Positions 23,001 through 34,424 are shown, counted from the first letter of the stretch. The stretch: DNA of 64,000 nucleotides from Zygaena filipendulae (GCA_907165275.2 OU015655.1:12412501-12476500); one strand, 5' to 3'. Notes: generated by a model not told the origin, from the sequence alone. Made by a program: numbers and translations.

Positions 23001-26000
23001 GTTCTGGGATAGATTTGTTGAAGGTAAATCAGTGGGTGAATTTCGGTGGCTGACCTTAGCCGTGACTGCTGACTGGACTGTATCCTTCCGTCCGCACTTG
23101 GAACTTCGCCCGGGTGCATGGGACCCGCAATTGGAGGTGTCAAATACTGGAGCACTTCAAAGAGAACCCAAGAACCACCTGCAGAACGTAGTGCTGCAGG
23201 AAATCTCGGCGTGGTAATTCGTGTAAAAGTTTGGTGTGTACTGTGGGATGATCGTCGACAACGGCACCACTTCCATCGTACCTACCCGCTGACTTAGTTT
23301 CTCATGTGTTTCTACCAGTGTTACCAAAATATCGACATACGAGTATGAGTGCCGGATGCGAGAGATAATGCTGGATTGAATACGAGCCGTGATCATGAAT
23401 CATGATTCTGATGCATGATTCCAGTGATAACACGTGTGACGTGCCACGTGTGCACTACCTACCTACTTCGTCATTGAAAGAAAAAAAATTTAACGCCAGT
23501 TCTTTGAAGTGAGCCGCCCGCGCGGTGGCGCTCGTCATTTTCTTTGATAACGCCGCCTGCTACTGTGCGAGCCGTCAGCCGCGCTGCGCGGTTACAGTCG
23601 GCACTTCCTTTGATAACGCCGCCTACTACTGTGGTACTACGTTGCACCGTTCTTACTAGGAAATAAGAAACGAGATGGAGGCAAATAATAACGTTTGTAA
23701 ACACGAGTAAACAACTGTTATGTTATGAATTGTTGTGATTACAAGTGATCATTCAAATTTGCGTATTCTTCAAGACGATAATAATCAAAAGCCAACATCC
23801 TCGAGTGTTGTTGTGTGACCAGAACCAGCGATATTATTCTTAACTTAGCATCATACAGTGTTTTGTGATCCAAATAATATGAAACCAACATTGCCACAAA
23901 ATTTTAACAGTGCAGTGTATTTAAAGTATTTTTTGGCAAGTGAAGTGGAAGATTTCGTCTCAAATTCCAATAATATTGACGACAAGTTTAATTACGTTAC
24001 GTATCACGTAGGTACCTACACCACGCGACGTTGTTGAAAACAATTTGCAACTCGCAAGTCGCAATGAAACATGCCCTTTGAAGTTTGCCGCCGCGCTGCG
24101 TCGGCCCGCTATGCCGGCCACCAAACTTCGGCGTACGCGCCTACCAGGCTCTCATGGCAAATCGGGGGGTAAGTCGTAAGTTCCTGAAAACCGGGTCAGC
24201 GAACTCGTTATCTTTGAGCGGTTCATGACCTCACTAGTGATGTGACATTGTTTGTGTCGATACCAAAAATATGTTTTTTTATAAGTGTGAATTTGTGAAG
24301 TTGGATTTTTGCGTTAAGTACTAGTGGCTTATTGTTCTATACCATTAACACTGCACGATCCTTTAATATGACTACACCGTTCTGTAACAGGCTGTATATG
24401 ATGTGACAAAATTAGTTGCAAATATTTACAGGGCTGAATGTATACGTTAAAACAAACAGGATAAGCGAAAAAATAATATCATAGGTTCGGCAGTTTTTCA
24501 GAATGTGAGGAAAATAAATTTATTGAAAAAACATTACAACTACATTCACAAAGTACACAATACACGTTGCTCACTAAATTACACATTCACATTGCACTTC
24601 ACAAAATTAAAATTTAAATATTTTGGAAAATAATGACCATTTTTTCGTAAATCTTTCACGATTATGGTTTTTCCGGGCCCTATTTTTGAAATATTGACCC
24701 AATTTTTTATTATAAATTTCATGCAAGAACTCTATTGTATTCATATTGATAGTTTAACTTTCCTAACCAAACATTTGTTACACTGGGATATAAACGCGGA
24801 TGAGGTATATATGTGCGTGCGTGCGTGTGTGTGTGTGTGCGTGTGGCATACCTTCTTGCGGTGCTCGTTAATGGCGTCCTCGCAGACGGCGACGCACAGC
24901 TCCTCGGTGAGGCGGCCGTCGTCGGCCAGGTAGGCGGCGTCGCGCCACTCCACGCCCAGCTGCGCCAGCTCGCGGCCCGACATGCCGCCCGTGCGCGCCG
25001 CCAGCCGCCGGCACAGCGCGCCGTAGTCGAACTTGTCCACCAGCAGCCGCCTGCGGGCCGCCGCAAGAGTCACGTCCCCGCACTGTGCACTGCGCACTGC
25101 GCAAAGCGCACTGCTCCCTGCGCGCTGTACACTGTGCACTGCGCACTGTGCACAGCGCACTGTGCACTGCTCCCTGCGCGCTGTACACTGTGCACTGCGC
25201 ACTGTGCATTGTACACTGTACGCTACGCACTGCGCACTGCAACCTATACAGTGTACACTGTGCGCTACGTACTGGGCACTGTACAGTGTACACTGTGCAG
25301 TGCACTGCACTGCAACCTATGTACCGTGCAGTACGCACTGCGCACTGCGTACTTTGTACAGCATACTGCGCACTGTGTACTGTACACTACGCACGCACTC
25401 ACCTGGCGCCGGCTGAGGCAGGCTTCAGCACGTGCTCATCGAAGCTCTGGCGCAGCAGCCGCTCGCGCTCTTCAGGGCCGGGCAGTCCGAACTCGACCAT
25501 GTTGGAGACGCGGTCGTTGATGGCGGAGTCGAACTGGTCGGGCGTGTTGGACGCGAGCACGAACATGAAGCGCCGGCTGTGGCCCGACGTGCGGTACAGG
25601 AACGCGCTCAGCGCCGCGTGCACGTCCTTGTTGCGCTGCCCGGAGCGTTTGCCGAGGAAGGCCTCCGCCTCGTCGATGAACAACAGCACGCCTGCACGAC
25701 ACACGGGACACTTTACCCGCCGGCTCTGACGCCCTCCGTAACCACAACCATTCAGGTCTCGGCCAGCGCGTGCCGAGTACCCGAAGCTCGCAGCGGGGAC
25801 CTACCCTTGCGGCTAGTGTCGGCCCAGTCGAACAGCTTGTGCACGGCCACAACGGCTTCCTTGCCCAGCGGCTCCACGTCGCCCCCGGTCATTATCGCAA
25901 AGTCCATGCCCGAGTAATTCGCCAATTTCTAACAATCACAAGATATAAAATCATACAAAAAACAACATAAACACATCTTATTCAATAAAATAGTGTAAAA

Positions 26001-29000
26001 CAAAACCACTATCATTTACAAGGTTCATATGTTTGAATGTTTGTTACTCAATCCATATTAGGCTGAACCAATGAAATTTGGCACATCAAATATGTGTGTT
26101 TTGAATTAAAACATAGGATATTTTTTACTCAAAAACAATAAAAATCGAAGCCGCAAGTGCTAGCTAATATGTGTATAGACATACCTTGCAAAACAAAGTC
26201 TTCCCGGTGCCGGGCGGGCCGTACATAAGCAGGTTCCGGTAGACGCCGTTATTGAGCCGCTTGTTCTTGGTGGCTATAGCGAGGTCCCGGACGCGCTTCT
26301 CCAGCGCGGGGGAGAGAACCACCCCGGACAGAGCGTCCTCCGGCTTCCGGAGCCGGGCCACGGCTCTAGAGACCGTCTTCACCGGGTGATTCAGCGCCTC
26401 GGCCAACGAGAACCGCGTCGTCTCAGTCACGAGCGACGGTTTGCCTGAGATATGACAGTACTAATAGCTTCACTTCAGGTGATGTACACCTATCCCATTC
26501 GGATTAGCGCAAATTAGGTGGAAAATTTATCGCGCACTTTTTATTAGATATTACAGAATAAAGACCTACTACCATTTTTTTCTTGACTTCGACATTACAT
26601 TTCGATATGCAAACTACACTGCAAAAAATGAGCCGCACAATATACAAACAAACTAAAATACCACTAAGAGACAATTTATGTAACTTTTGTTTCTATCATT
26701 TTTTGGTTTCAATCAAAAACATAACGGTTCTGCGATTACAATATACACGTTTTGACACCTACAATCAATGATTTAATAGTTTTTAATACTTAGTGGCAAA
26801 TAACACTCAGTGTTGAGTCCAAAAAGAAGAGAAAAAAAAAATACTTATAATGTCATTTCCTACAATACAACGTGTTAATGAATTAACTGAAAACTAGAAA
26901 GTAGTTTGCTCAGAATTAACTTGCGAATCGATCGCATTATGTTTTAATATAGGTTATATTTTTTCTTTTTTACTAGCCCATGTCTAAATTATTTATAATA
27001 CAATGTTTGGCGCGTACGCCGCCAGCAGCAAAAAAATCGAACCGGTAGGCGCGGGCGTAGCGCTTGGAATTTCGTAGATAGGTCACCTCCAAACTAATAT
27101 TGAATAACTTTTAAACTTTTTAAAGTATAAATTTTTTCGACATAAAATATATTTAATCATATTATTGTTTATTTTTTTAAATTAGGTGTATCAGGTTTTC
27201 ATTTAATTCATTAACACGTTGTATATAGTAATCAATCAAAATAAACATACTTCAAAAGTTGAAGCTGCCTAAACGTGATTAATTAATCACAAAATCGCTA
27301 CTATTCTGATTAAAACTGAATTATGATAGCAACAAAAACTACTTATTTGACCTGCCGATTTATATGGTATTTTCACTACTTGATGATACTGAGTTGTGCC
27401 CAAAGTATCAACAAACAAAAGTAACAACAAACGGCAAACGGCAACAAAAGTTACAAAATCACAATAGGCTTGCTGTAATAAAAGAAACTATATTACAAAA
27501 GGTATATTTACCGATCCTAGCTTCGATAAATCTGCTCACGACGCCGGTGGCTCCCTTCGCGGTGTAGATGCCCAGCGCGGCCAGCGATATGGCCCCGACC
27601 GCTACCAACGTCTTATCCGGGTTGTTGACGATCGCCTCGTAACCAGAGCCGAGCACACTCCCAGTCATCCTGTTTAGAAGTTATGATTTCTATAACGCGA
27701 TGATATGTATACAAAATTTACTACTTTGTATTTGAACACGAGCACATGAACACAGCCGATGACGGGCCAAAAATGTGTTTTTTTCAAATGTGGGACAAGT
27801 CGATATTGAAAAACAATGCAATGCAATCAAGTTACTTGATGCTTATCCTACATACACACCACTACACATTATGCTTGTATGGAAATCGACTTACTTGATA
27901 CTCTCCATGACAGTTTGCCTATGCTCGCGTGCTTTCAGCTGGATCTGTTCTAGATTGATATCCCTATTCTCCCTGTCGGCTTTGGCGCGCGCCCTCGCCT
28001 CTGCTTCTATCATCTTCAGTTTGTTCTTCTCTCTCATTTCCATCTCGTGCTCTATGGTCGCGCGTCGGAGCGCCTCTTGCTTGGCCACGCTCTCTTCTTG
28101 TCTATATATAAAATAATACTATTACATCTCTTCTATTCTACAACGTGTTAATGAATTAACTGAAAACTTAGAAAGTAGTTTGCTCAGAATCAACTAGCAA
28201 GCGTTCGCACTATGATTTAATATAGGTTATATTGTTTCATTTTTACTAGCCCATGTCTAAATTATTTATAATACAATATTTAGCGCGTACGCCGCCCGCA
28301 GCAAAAAAAAATTCGAACCGATAGGCGCGGGCGTAGCTCTTGGAATTTCGTAGATAGGTTACCTCCAAACTAATGTTGAATAACTTTTAAAGTATAAATT
28401 TTTCGACATAAAATATAGTATAACCATATTGTCGGGTTTCAGTTAATTCATTAACACGTTGTATAAACTTACATCGGTTAGTTAATACTTCTTTACAATA
28501 TATGAACATTAGCCCACTCAATTGTATAATAGAGACTCATAATTTGGTCAAGTGTACTGCTATACAACTGGGAAATAAGTACTAACTTCCTCAACATTTC
28601 TTCTTGCGAACGCTGTTGATGCACCAGCTGCTCCTCATATCTCTTCTTAGCCAGTTGATCCTGGTGCATGGCACGCATTTGGTGCTGCTTTGTTTCCTCC
28701 TAATGATAGAAAGTATAATATTATTATAATAATTCACATATAATAAATTATTATCATTCACAGGCATTCTATGGGCAGACCGCAGACACGAGCGGCAGAC
28801 ACGAGCGGTGCCGCACCATCTTCAAACCAATCAGTAGGTAGCACATACCAATAATAATATTACGTGTAAACGGTATTTTTATATTTTGGATTAGTTATTT
28901 CTTGAATTTTTACTTTTTGGTGTAGTGCATTTTGGTATATTGATATTGGTTTAAATTTTTTGTTATTTTATTTTTTTGTTAATATTTGATACAATTAAAA

Positions 29001-31075
29001 GATAAGAAATAGTAATGTATAACTGGATACAGGCACCCATCAGTTGCTTCAACTGCCTGCCTGAATTATAAATAAATAAATAAATAAAATTTTGTTACTA
29101 TAAGAATTCCTCTAGGTTCATTATATTTTATGAGGGAATATTCTACCTGCAAAAGTTTTCTTCTCTCCTCATAGTCAATCCTTTTCTGATCAATTTTGGC
29201 CTGCTCTATGGCGGCCTCATATTCTTTGACCTTGGCAGCTTGCTCCTGCTGACGTGTCTGCTCTTGCAGCTTGACGAGATCCAAAGCATCCTTTGCATAA
29301 CCTATGAATTTTTTTTAATCTTCTTGATCAGATAGATGTCAGCCCAATAATAATAAATCTGACTAATAAATACCTAATCACCTTAATTATTTATATCTGT
29401 GTTATATTCCTCTCAAGAAATACATTTTATCAATTATCACTTTTTTATAGTATACTAGCTGTCCCGCGCGGTTTCACCCGCGATAATTTCGAAGTTCCCG
29501 CGAAGTTGTTCCATACAAACTTTGCAACCCCTTTTCATCCCCTTAGGCGGGCGGTGACCACTAACCTAACTTTTTTTTGAAGTCAGTCAATAATCTAAGC
29601 TAATCGAAAATATTTTTGGGAATAGGCATTCAGGGAAAGGGACTTTCTGTGAAGTGGATGTTTAGGGAAATGGATGTTCATTGTTCAGGGAATGGACGTT
29701 AAGGGAAATGGTCGTAATGACCAGAGCAGATATTCCGGGAACAGGACCTAACCCTCCCCAACCCTCTCAAGCACTTCAGGGCTTGAATATCTACTTTACT
29801 TTACTCCAAAATAGTTAAGGGCAATGATTTTATATCAATATGAACTATTAGATTAGGTTAAATACCTTGCCAAAACTTAATCAGAGCAATCTGGTTCCAA
29901 GTACACACAAACACATCTCACCCTTAGAATGGAGACTTGTGTAAGCAATGCAAGTAATATTACTCAAGTGAGTTAGTAAACATCACACTACACCCAACAC
30001 TTCCAAAGCGCTACAGATGTGACTCAAGGATTTTGTAACTCGAGCCACTCCAGTAATTTTACTATGTCACTTGAGTTGTACTCAAGTTTTCGAATCACTG
30101 GAGTGTTTACTTGCATTCCTTACCACCCGAGTAAGAATTTATCACTATCTATACTATTATAAAGAGGTAAAGTTTGTGAGTTTGAGACGTTGTAGGGGGT
30201 AATCTCTGGATCTGTTGAACCGTTTTTGAAAATTCTTTTACCAATAGAAAGCCACATTATTTGTGAGTGTCATAGGCTATATTGTAAAGCTGAATTCCCA
30301 CGGGAACTCCGAACGGGAACACAGCAGGGAACAGCTAGTATGAAATAAATTACAAAATATTATTTATCTCATTTATTTCATTAATCAACAAAAAAGTATA
30401 AAATAAGTTCTCAGCATGTTGAGTTGACTCGGTAACTCGAGTGCAAACAAACTTGAATCTTTGTTTTCACTCGAATACGAGTTTAACAAATTCACTCGAG
30501 TTACTCGAGTAAAAACCTGCTTGAGTCACATCACTACTTAGCATTCAGCTCACTCGAAGATACAAAAGTTTTAATTTTAGGACACATAAAGAAATTAAAT
30601 AAATAATTATAGGGCATTTGACAGAATAAAATTCGCGATTGTAACAAATTATGTATATTAATGATTCGCCGACATTTAGAATTACGCACATAGATCCCTA
30701 AACAGTCCCATATTATAAGAGTAGGTATTAAAAGAATGGTTAAGCCCCTATGGTTAATGATCATAATATCATCTATGAAAGTTTGCTTGCTTTTATAACA
30801 GCCAGCATGCTTATTTATATTGCTTTAGGTTATGCGGCATTATGCAATAGTGACGAACGTGAACTAAGAAACTTACGTGACTTTTCCAGCTCTTTGGCCG
30901 CTTGGGCTGCCCGCTCGAGGGCACTGGAGTCGAACCTATAAGCCTCCATAGCCTTCCTTTCAGCTTTAGAAAGGTTAGCAGCAGGGGCCACCGTCGCCGC
31001 ACCCTGGCTATCTGAAGAGGCATCGTCCGGCGGCGGCTGAGGAGGCTTAGTACTGTACCCAAATAACCACGACAT
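20011..31075 (-). CDS. ATAD3: ATAD3 (belphegor) mitochondrial AAA+ ATPase, complete
   Basis: Ten exons, all phases consistent, 614 aa: 31075-30877, 29301-29147, 28699-28587, 28101-27895, 27669-27512, 26444-26185, 25928-25805, 25691-25403, 25050-24852, 20151-20011. The start is MSWLFGY. Residues about 60-220 form a charged coiled coil ending in [12 protein letters not shown] membrane segment covers about 245-260 ([15 protein letters not shown]). The AAA+ domain has Walker A GPPGTGKT at 353-360, Walker [10 protein letters not shown] with D412/E413, sensor Asn454 and a candidate arginine finger R466. The tail (569-614) is a short charged exon starting [10 protein letters not shown]. In the family, ATAD3 hexamers sit in the mitochondrial inner membrane at contacts with the outer membrane and support nucleoid organisation, lipid traffic and larval growth. 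Length is as expected. Intron 9 (4.7 kb) holds a large transposon-like element, and intron 8 is a minisatellite. The identification is very secure; the last exon is assigned by acceptor, phase and position. Confidence 0.96.
20640..21050 (+). repeat. Tandem units of about 180 bp (CGGCCAAGTGCGAGTC)
   Basis: Unit 1 starts near 20650, unit 2 near 20826 and a truncated third near 21003. Each begins AAAAACYGGYCAAGTGCGAG, and the full units end in a GGCGCGGCGGTACGG stretch. The start motif recalls repeats common in lepidopteran genomes. Confidence 0.75.
21101..21207 (+). repeat. Two-copy 53-bp tandem repeat
   Basis: CACTTTGTCATCGGAAAAAT...AATAGGTCGCGGTCA occurs twice in direct succession (starts 21101 and 21154), with the two copies identical by eye. 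Confidence 0.85.
21690..21840. repeat. Imperfect inverted repeat with AGAGAGAGAG arms
   Basis: GATCAGTGAGTGAGAGAGAG faces CTCTCTCACTAACTGATC across about 100 bp, and GTACCCTAGA/GATTTAGGGTAC pair inside. It is a small foldback inside the larger 20193-24398 element. Confidence 0.6.
22120..22765. repeat. GCGCGTCAGATT motif in direct and inverted copies
   Basis: The 12-mer occurs at about 22125 and 22264 in plus orientation (in CGAGCGCGTCAGATT) and as AATCTGACGCGC at 22752-22763 in minus orientation, enclosing an AT-rich core with poly(T)/poly(A) runs. No coding frame is recognised. Confidence 0.55.
22840..24180. other. GC-richer segment of unknown nature inside intron 9 element
   Basis: This stretch has higher GC content than its surroundings and short frames (for example 22999-23217) with no recognisable domain. 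I looked for retroelement motifs such as a YxDD box and found none. Confidence 0.4.
24595..24745 (+). repeat. Fragment of the repeat found at 55380-56690
   Basis: The stretch CACAAAATTAAAATTTAAATA...TTTCATGCAAG is a diverged copy of the right part of the block-2 insertion (CACAAAATTAAAAGTTGAATA...TTTCATGCAAGTACC). Confidence 0.7.
24813..24846. repeat. (GT)n microsatellite at the exon 9 donor of ATAD3
   Basis: GTGCGTGCGTGTGTGTGTGTGTGCGTGTGG lies directly downstream (intron side) of the 24852 exon end. The donor reads GTATGCCACACGCACAC on the coding strand, so the repeat starts within about 8 bases of the splice site. Confidence 0.85.
25078..25398. repeat. GCACTGTGC minisatellite filling ATAD3 intron 8
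   Basis: About 320 bp of 9-10-base units built from CACTG, GTGCAC, TGCGCA and GTACAC words, with a higher-order repeat of 56 bp (CTCCCTGCGCGCTG at 25114 and 25170). It covers most of the 352-bp intron between exons 8 and 9. Because it lacks stop codons it creates long spurious frames on both strands. Confidence 0.9.
26676..26770 (+). repeat. Fragment of the TATGTAAC MITE
   Basis: Starts TTTATGTAACTTTTGTTTCTAT and matches the left half of 16252-16470; the right half is missing. A second half-copy in the opposite orientation lies at about 27230-27345 on the other side of the MITE at 26868-27221. Confidence 0.65.
26868..27221. repeat. CAACGTG MITE, copy in ATAD3 intron 5
   Basis: Ends CAACGTGTTAATGAATTAAC and its reverse complement are flanked by TA on both sides, consistent with a TA target duplication (Tc1/mariner-like). 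It has about 85-95% identity by eye to 28141-28461 and 35508-35854. Confidence 0.85.
28141..28461. repeat. CAACGTG MITE, copy in ATAD3 intron 3
   Basis: Same inverted ends and internal GCGCGTACGCCGCC and GGCGCGGGCGTAG words as the copies at 26868 and 35508. TA flanks both ends. It lies within 40 bp of the exon 4 acceptor. Confidence 0.85.
28760..28815 (+). repeat. Short tandem GCAGACACGAGCG
   Basis: CGCAGACACGAGCGGCAGACACGAGCGG: two direct copies of a 13-mer in ATAD3 intron 2. Confidence 0.7.
29456..29800 (+). repeat. SINE-like head plus degenerate AGGGAAATGG repeats
   Basis: ACTAGCTGTCCCGCGCGGTT at 29456 starts a CCCGCG-type repeat that breaks off after TTCCCGCGAAG. At 29620-29720 several GGGAAATGGATGTT-like words are repeated. 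It lies in ATAD3 intron 1. Confidence 0.55.
30010..30537. mobile_element. Probable DNA element with ACTCGAGT-rich inverted ends, interrupted by a SINE-like repeat
   Basis: The left end AGATGTGACTCAAG and the right end TTGAGTCACATCA are inverted, and ACTCGAGT/TACTCGAGT words recur near both ends. A minus-orientation CCCGCGG-type SINE-like repeat (30152-30342, ending in ACAGCTAGTATG) sits in the middle. No clean target duplication is visible. Confidence 0.5.
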
Positions 31076-32572
31076 TGCGAAATTAATTAAAACTTAAGTA
31101 ATTGTACAGTAATAACTGTAATAAGTCTTATTTTGTTTAAAAAAGAATCGTAAAGAAACTACAAGCAATGCGACAAGATTCAAGACAGGAAAGAATAGAA
31201 ATGAAAGATTGAGGAATTGAGAATCTCTCCACAGTGCACAGAACACTTTCTTCTCTATGTATTTTTTTTTTTAATGGACCTTGCACTCTAGCTTATGATG
31301 AGGATATAGACCAAAGAGATTTTTTTTGTTGAGGTCTACTCCTTTCGAAAAAGGCAAAAGAAACTTAGTCCATACAGTCAATTCCGTTTATCTCTTTTTC
31401 TGAAGTTATTTACATCGAAATGCATTGGTGAGATGCATTTCGATACTTTACCAGAACTTTTCGAAGCAATGCTTTAAAATTTGACCTCAATGGGATGCTC
31501 TGCAGGAAGTTATATGGTAAAACGATAACCTCACAGCGAACATCTCATTTCATCTTACTGTTCATCACTAATGGATCACTACTATGCTTTCATCACGTTT
31601 ACACAATATTATAGCGTGAAAAGGTGACGATTACTTTCGCTTATATGAGAGTGGCCCACAGAAGAATACTGTTATTGTTCTGAGGAGTGGACACAGTATG
31701 AATTTGGTTTTTAATTAGTACTTATTTGTGGTTTAAGTTTTCTGAAGGCGTAATATTTTTGTATCGAGCCAAAAGGAAATCGAAAAATCTATATCATGGT
31801 TTGTACGTAACGCCGCTAAAACTTTACATTCATCCTTTCCTCGCACTCTAATTTATACGGTAGGTATGGTATGGTAGCTCTTCACCACGCTTCACCTACC
31901 ATGCTGCATGAAGAAGTTTTTTGCGGCTACAGGATTGTTGTTTGAATAAATAAAATACTTTAAAATTTTAAAACTGATATCCAGTATTTATTATAGGTAT
32001 TGATAATATTTTAAGGTCGGGGTAAAATCGGTTTTCCTAATAGGTCACAAGGGTAAAAATATTGAAATGGTTAGGAACCACTGGTTTAGGAGATAGGGAT
32101 AAAAAAGGGATATCACCACTTAAAGGCGTCAATGATCAAGAATATTCTCGTATGTTTGAGAATGATCCGGAATATTTAGAAAATAGAAATGTTCCAGAGA
32201 ATGTAACTGAAGCGTATAATAATGGTTTATGGACTTGACTGTGACTCCAGCGCACTTTAAAAAACTACGTGAGTGGAGTCGCGGCCTAGCAGCTAGAAAA
32301 TATAAAAAAGAAATAAAACTAACGCATTTAATAATGCGTTAATTATATACTGCTGGAACCCCATACGTCCCAACTCAAGGGCCCTACTATGACCATTATA
32401 TTACGTGGCGTTAAAATAACGCGCCATAATCATAAAAATTTTGTTGTGTTGATCATACCGGATTAGGGTAAGGGTAGGCTCAGATTGTCTTTATTAATGC
32501 TACCGCGGGCTCATCTTCCATTCATTAACTTATGCATTAGAGTTCGTGAACATTACGATAGACAGTTAGGTA
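31076..32572. other. ATAD3 upstream region
   Basis: Presumed 5'UTR and promoter side of ATAD3, then unique AT-rich DNA. The AGGCAAAAGAAACTTAGT stretch near 31350 is a reverse fragment of a repeat also present at 55270 and 56445. No other gene seen. Confidence 0.45.
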
Positions 32573-32580
32573 CCTAATAA

Positions 32581-32803
32581 CTCAGACCAAATAAAAACTA
32601 AAGATGGAACGTCTCGAACAACGAAGTAAAGCCGGTTGCGTATGCATGTGGTGCTTAAGAAAGTGCCACAACGACTCCCAGGTATGGTGTCTTTTTCTTG
32701 TAAGTGTGTGCGTGTTTCTGTGTACGTGCACGGCGTGGTGTCTTTTTCCTGGCTTCACTTGTTTGTTCTACGCGTTCCGTCTTTAGTTTTTATTTGGTCT
32801 GAG
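32581..32803. mobile_element. 223-bp MITE with 8-bp target duplication CCTAATAA
   Basis: Inverted ends begin CTCAGACCAAATAAAAAC (left) and close with GTTTTTATTTGGTCTGAG (right). CCTAATAA flanks both sides (32573-32580 and 32804-32811). An 8-bp duplication fits the hAT or P superfamilies. The end sequence CTCAGAC-AAAT is shared with the 3.68-kb element at 53816. The open frame at 32604-32786 is inside it and is not a gene. Confidence 0.92.
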
Positions 32804-33644
32804 CCTAATAATTGAAAATCCATAAACACATTGTAATAACGATTTATTAAACATAGTTAAAATTATACAATTGTAACATTTTTGTGATGTAGGTATGTAA
32901 GTATTACAAAAGTCTGAAGACGCCGTCTACTGAAGGACACCGGTCACCGAAGACTATAGGTTACGCTGTCTATTTCCGCAATCGATCTCATACAAAAAGT
33001 AGATACACAGTCCCATATAAAAGTTCACTTAAAAACTGTCCACAATCGTGTTTACTTAGTTATAGCTGACAGCTGTGTTTAGTTGGTTATTGGTATAAAC
33101 ATAAATTAATGCAAATTTAACCTTTAGTACTCGACTTAGTTATATTTACAAAGTAGCACAAGGTATTTAAAAGCGCACCCAAATTTTCAAGTGGGCGCTC
33201 ATTTCATGAGGACATTTTTTGACGCTGATTGTGTAGGTAGGTAACTACTTTTTATATGAGATCGAAGATTGCCGCGCAGGAATTTGATATCCGGCAAGAA
33301 GTTATCATTAAGAAATTACTATTAAATTAGTAGCCCGCAGTCATGAAACTGAAACTGTGGTGGAACTACATTAGTTTCTCGGCGCGAACGTAATTTCGGA
33401 GTTCTCGGGGGAATTCGGAGATAAAAATATCTTACTCAGCATTCAGAAACACTAGCTTCCTGCTTCCTATAAGTAAAATAATTTTCTTATCGGTTAGGTA
33501 CCTACTTAGTTAGTTTTGGAGTATATCCATTACAAACAAACATTAAAAAAACACTTTTCCAATTAGTAGTTTATAGATATATATATATTATAGATTAGTA
33601 TACTGCCTTCGGTATCAGCTTTTTTTTAACTCCCTTAGTTTTAA

Positions 33645-33960
33645 TGGGCATGTTGAATAAATTTTTTTTAATTCGTCTTGTAGATTAATAAAAAATATTG
33701 GACACGTAGTTTTTCCTTTTTTTACGTAATCAAATAATTAACAGCGATACATTTGAGTTGAAATTTAGCGTGACGTCACTAACCGGTGCAGTTGGTATGG
33801 CGGCTTATAGCGGTTAGTGACGTCACGAGCCCCTCACCCTAAACTTTAATGCGCTTTATCTCTGTATATTTTAATTTATTTGAAAAAGCAAAAAATACGT
33901 GTCCATTGTTTTCTTATTTTCTAACTGACGGACTAATTAGAATTGTGATTTTCAAAAGTC
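33645..33960 (+). repeat. MITE of the GGACACGTA family with paired TGACGTCA sites
   Basis: Same family as 2483-2810 and 63246-63580. TGACGTCA occurs perfectly at 33771-33778 and 33818-33825 on either side of a GGCGGCTTATAGCGG core. Confidence 0.85.
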
Positions 33961-34424
33961 TTCTAATACCTTGGCCGCACACATCGCGACAAAGCGACAA
34001 TTCGCGTTATCTTTCTTACAAATAATATTGTAATAAAGAGGTACAATAATCAATATTGCACCATCATGATGAGTTTGAGACCCGAGGGCCGAGAATAATA
34101 AAAATATGGTTAGGGTGCATCCACTCTTGTCCTAATATAACCTTGTATAAAATCATCAATGAACTTCCTCCATCATGATACTTTCTCCAATGCAGTCATT
34201 GACATTTTAATGGCAATTATAAAGTAATTAATATGTCAGTTTTATGTTTTTCAAAAAAAAAAATATTGAAAAACTTTCGTAAAACTACACAATATTATTG
34301 TTAAGGTGATGTTCGTGAACTTTTTAATTATAATATAATCAAATAGGTATATATATATAAAAAAAATTAGCTTATATTATCTAATAAAATAATGTAAATG
34401 CAAAATATGCTACTTTAAAACCTA

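Larger units (their letters stand above)
20193..24398. mobile_element. 4.2-kb element with about 70-bp terminal inverted repeats, in ATAD3 intron 9
   Basis: The left end (20193 onward) and the reverse complement of the right end (24325-24398) align over about 70 bases at roughly 85% identity, beginning ATATACAGCCTGTTAC and running through ATCGTG and TGTTAATGGTA. The left boundary is only about 40 bp on the intron side of the last-exon acceptor. I found no transposase frame inside, so it is either non-autonomous or a decayed element carrying other repeats. The flanks suggest TA or a short target duplication but do not prove it. Confidence 0.65.

Noticed and set aside
24719..25920. Many long overlapping open frames on both strands
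   Set aside because: They come from the stop-free minisatellite in ATAD3 intron 8 and from opposite-strand readings of the GC-rich ATAD3 exons. Only the minus-strand exon frame matches a protein family.
32604..32786. 60-codon cysteine-rich frame that looks like a small secreted protein
   Set aside because: It lies wholly between the inverted ends of a 223-bp MITE with an 8-bp target duplication.
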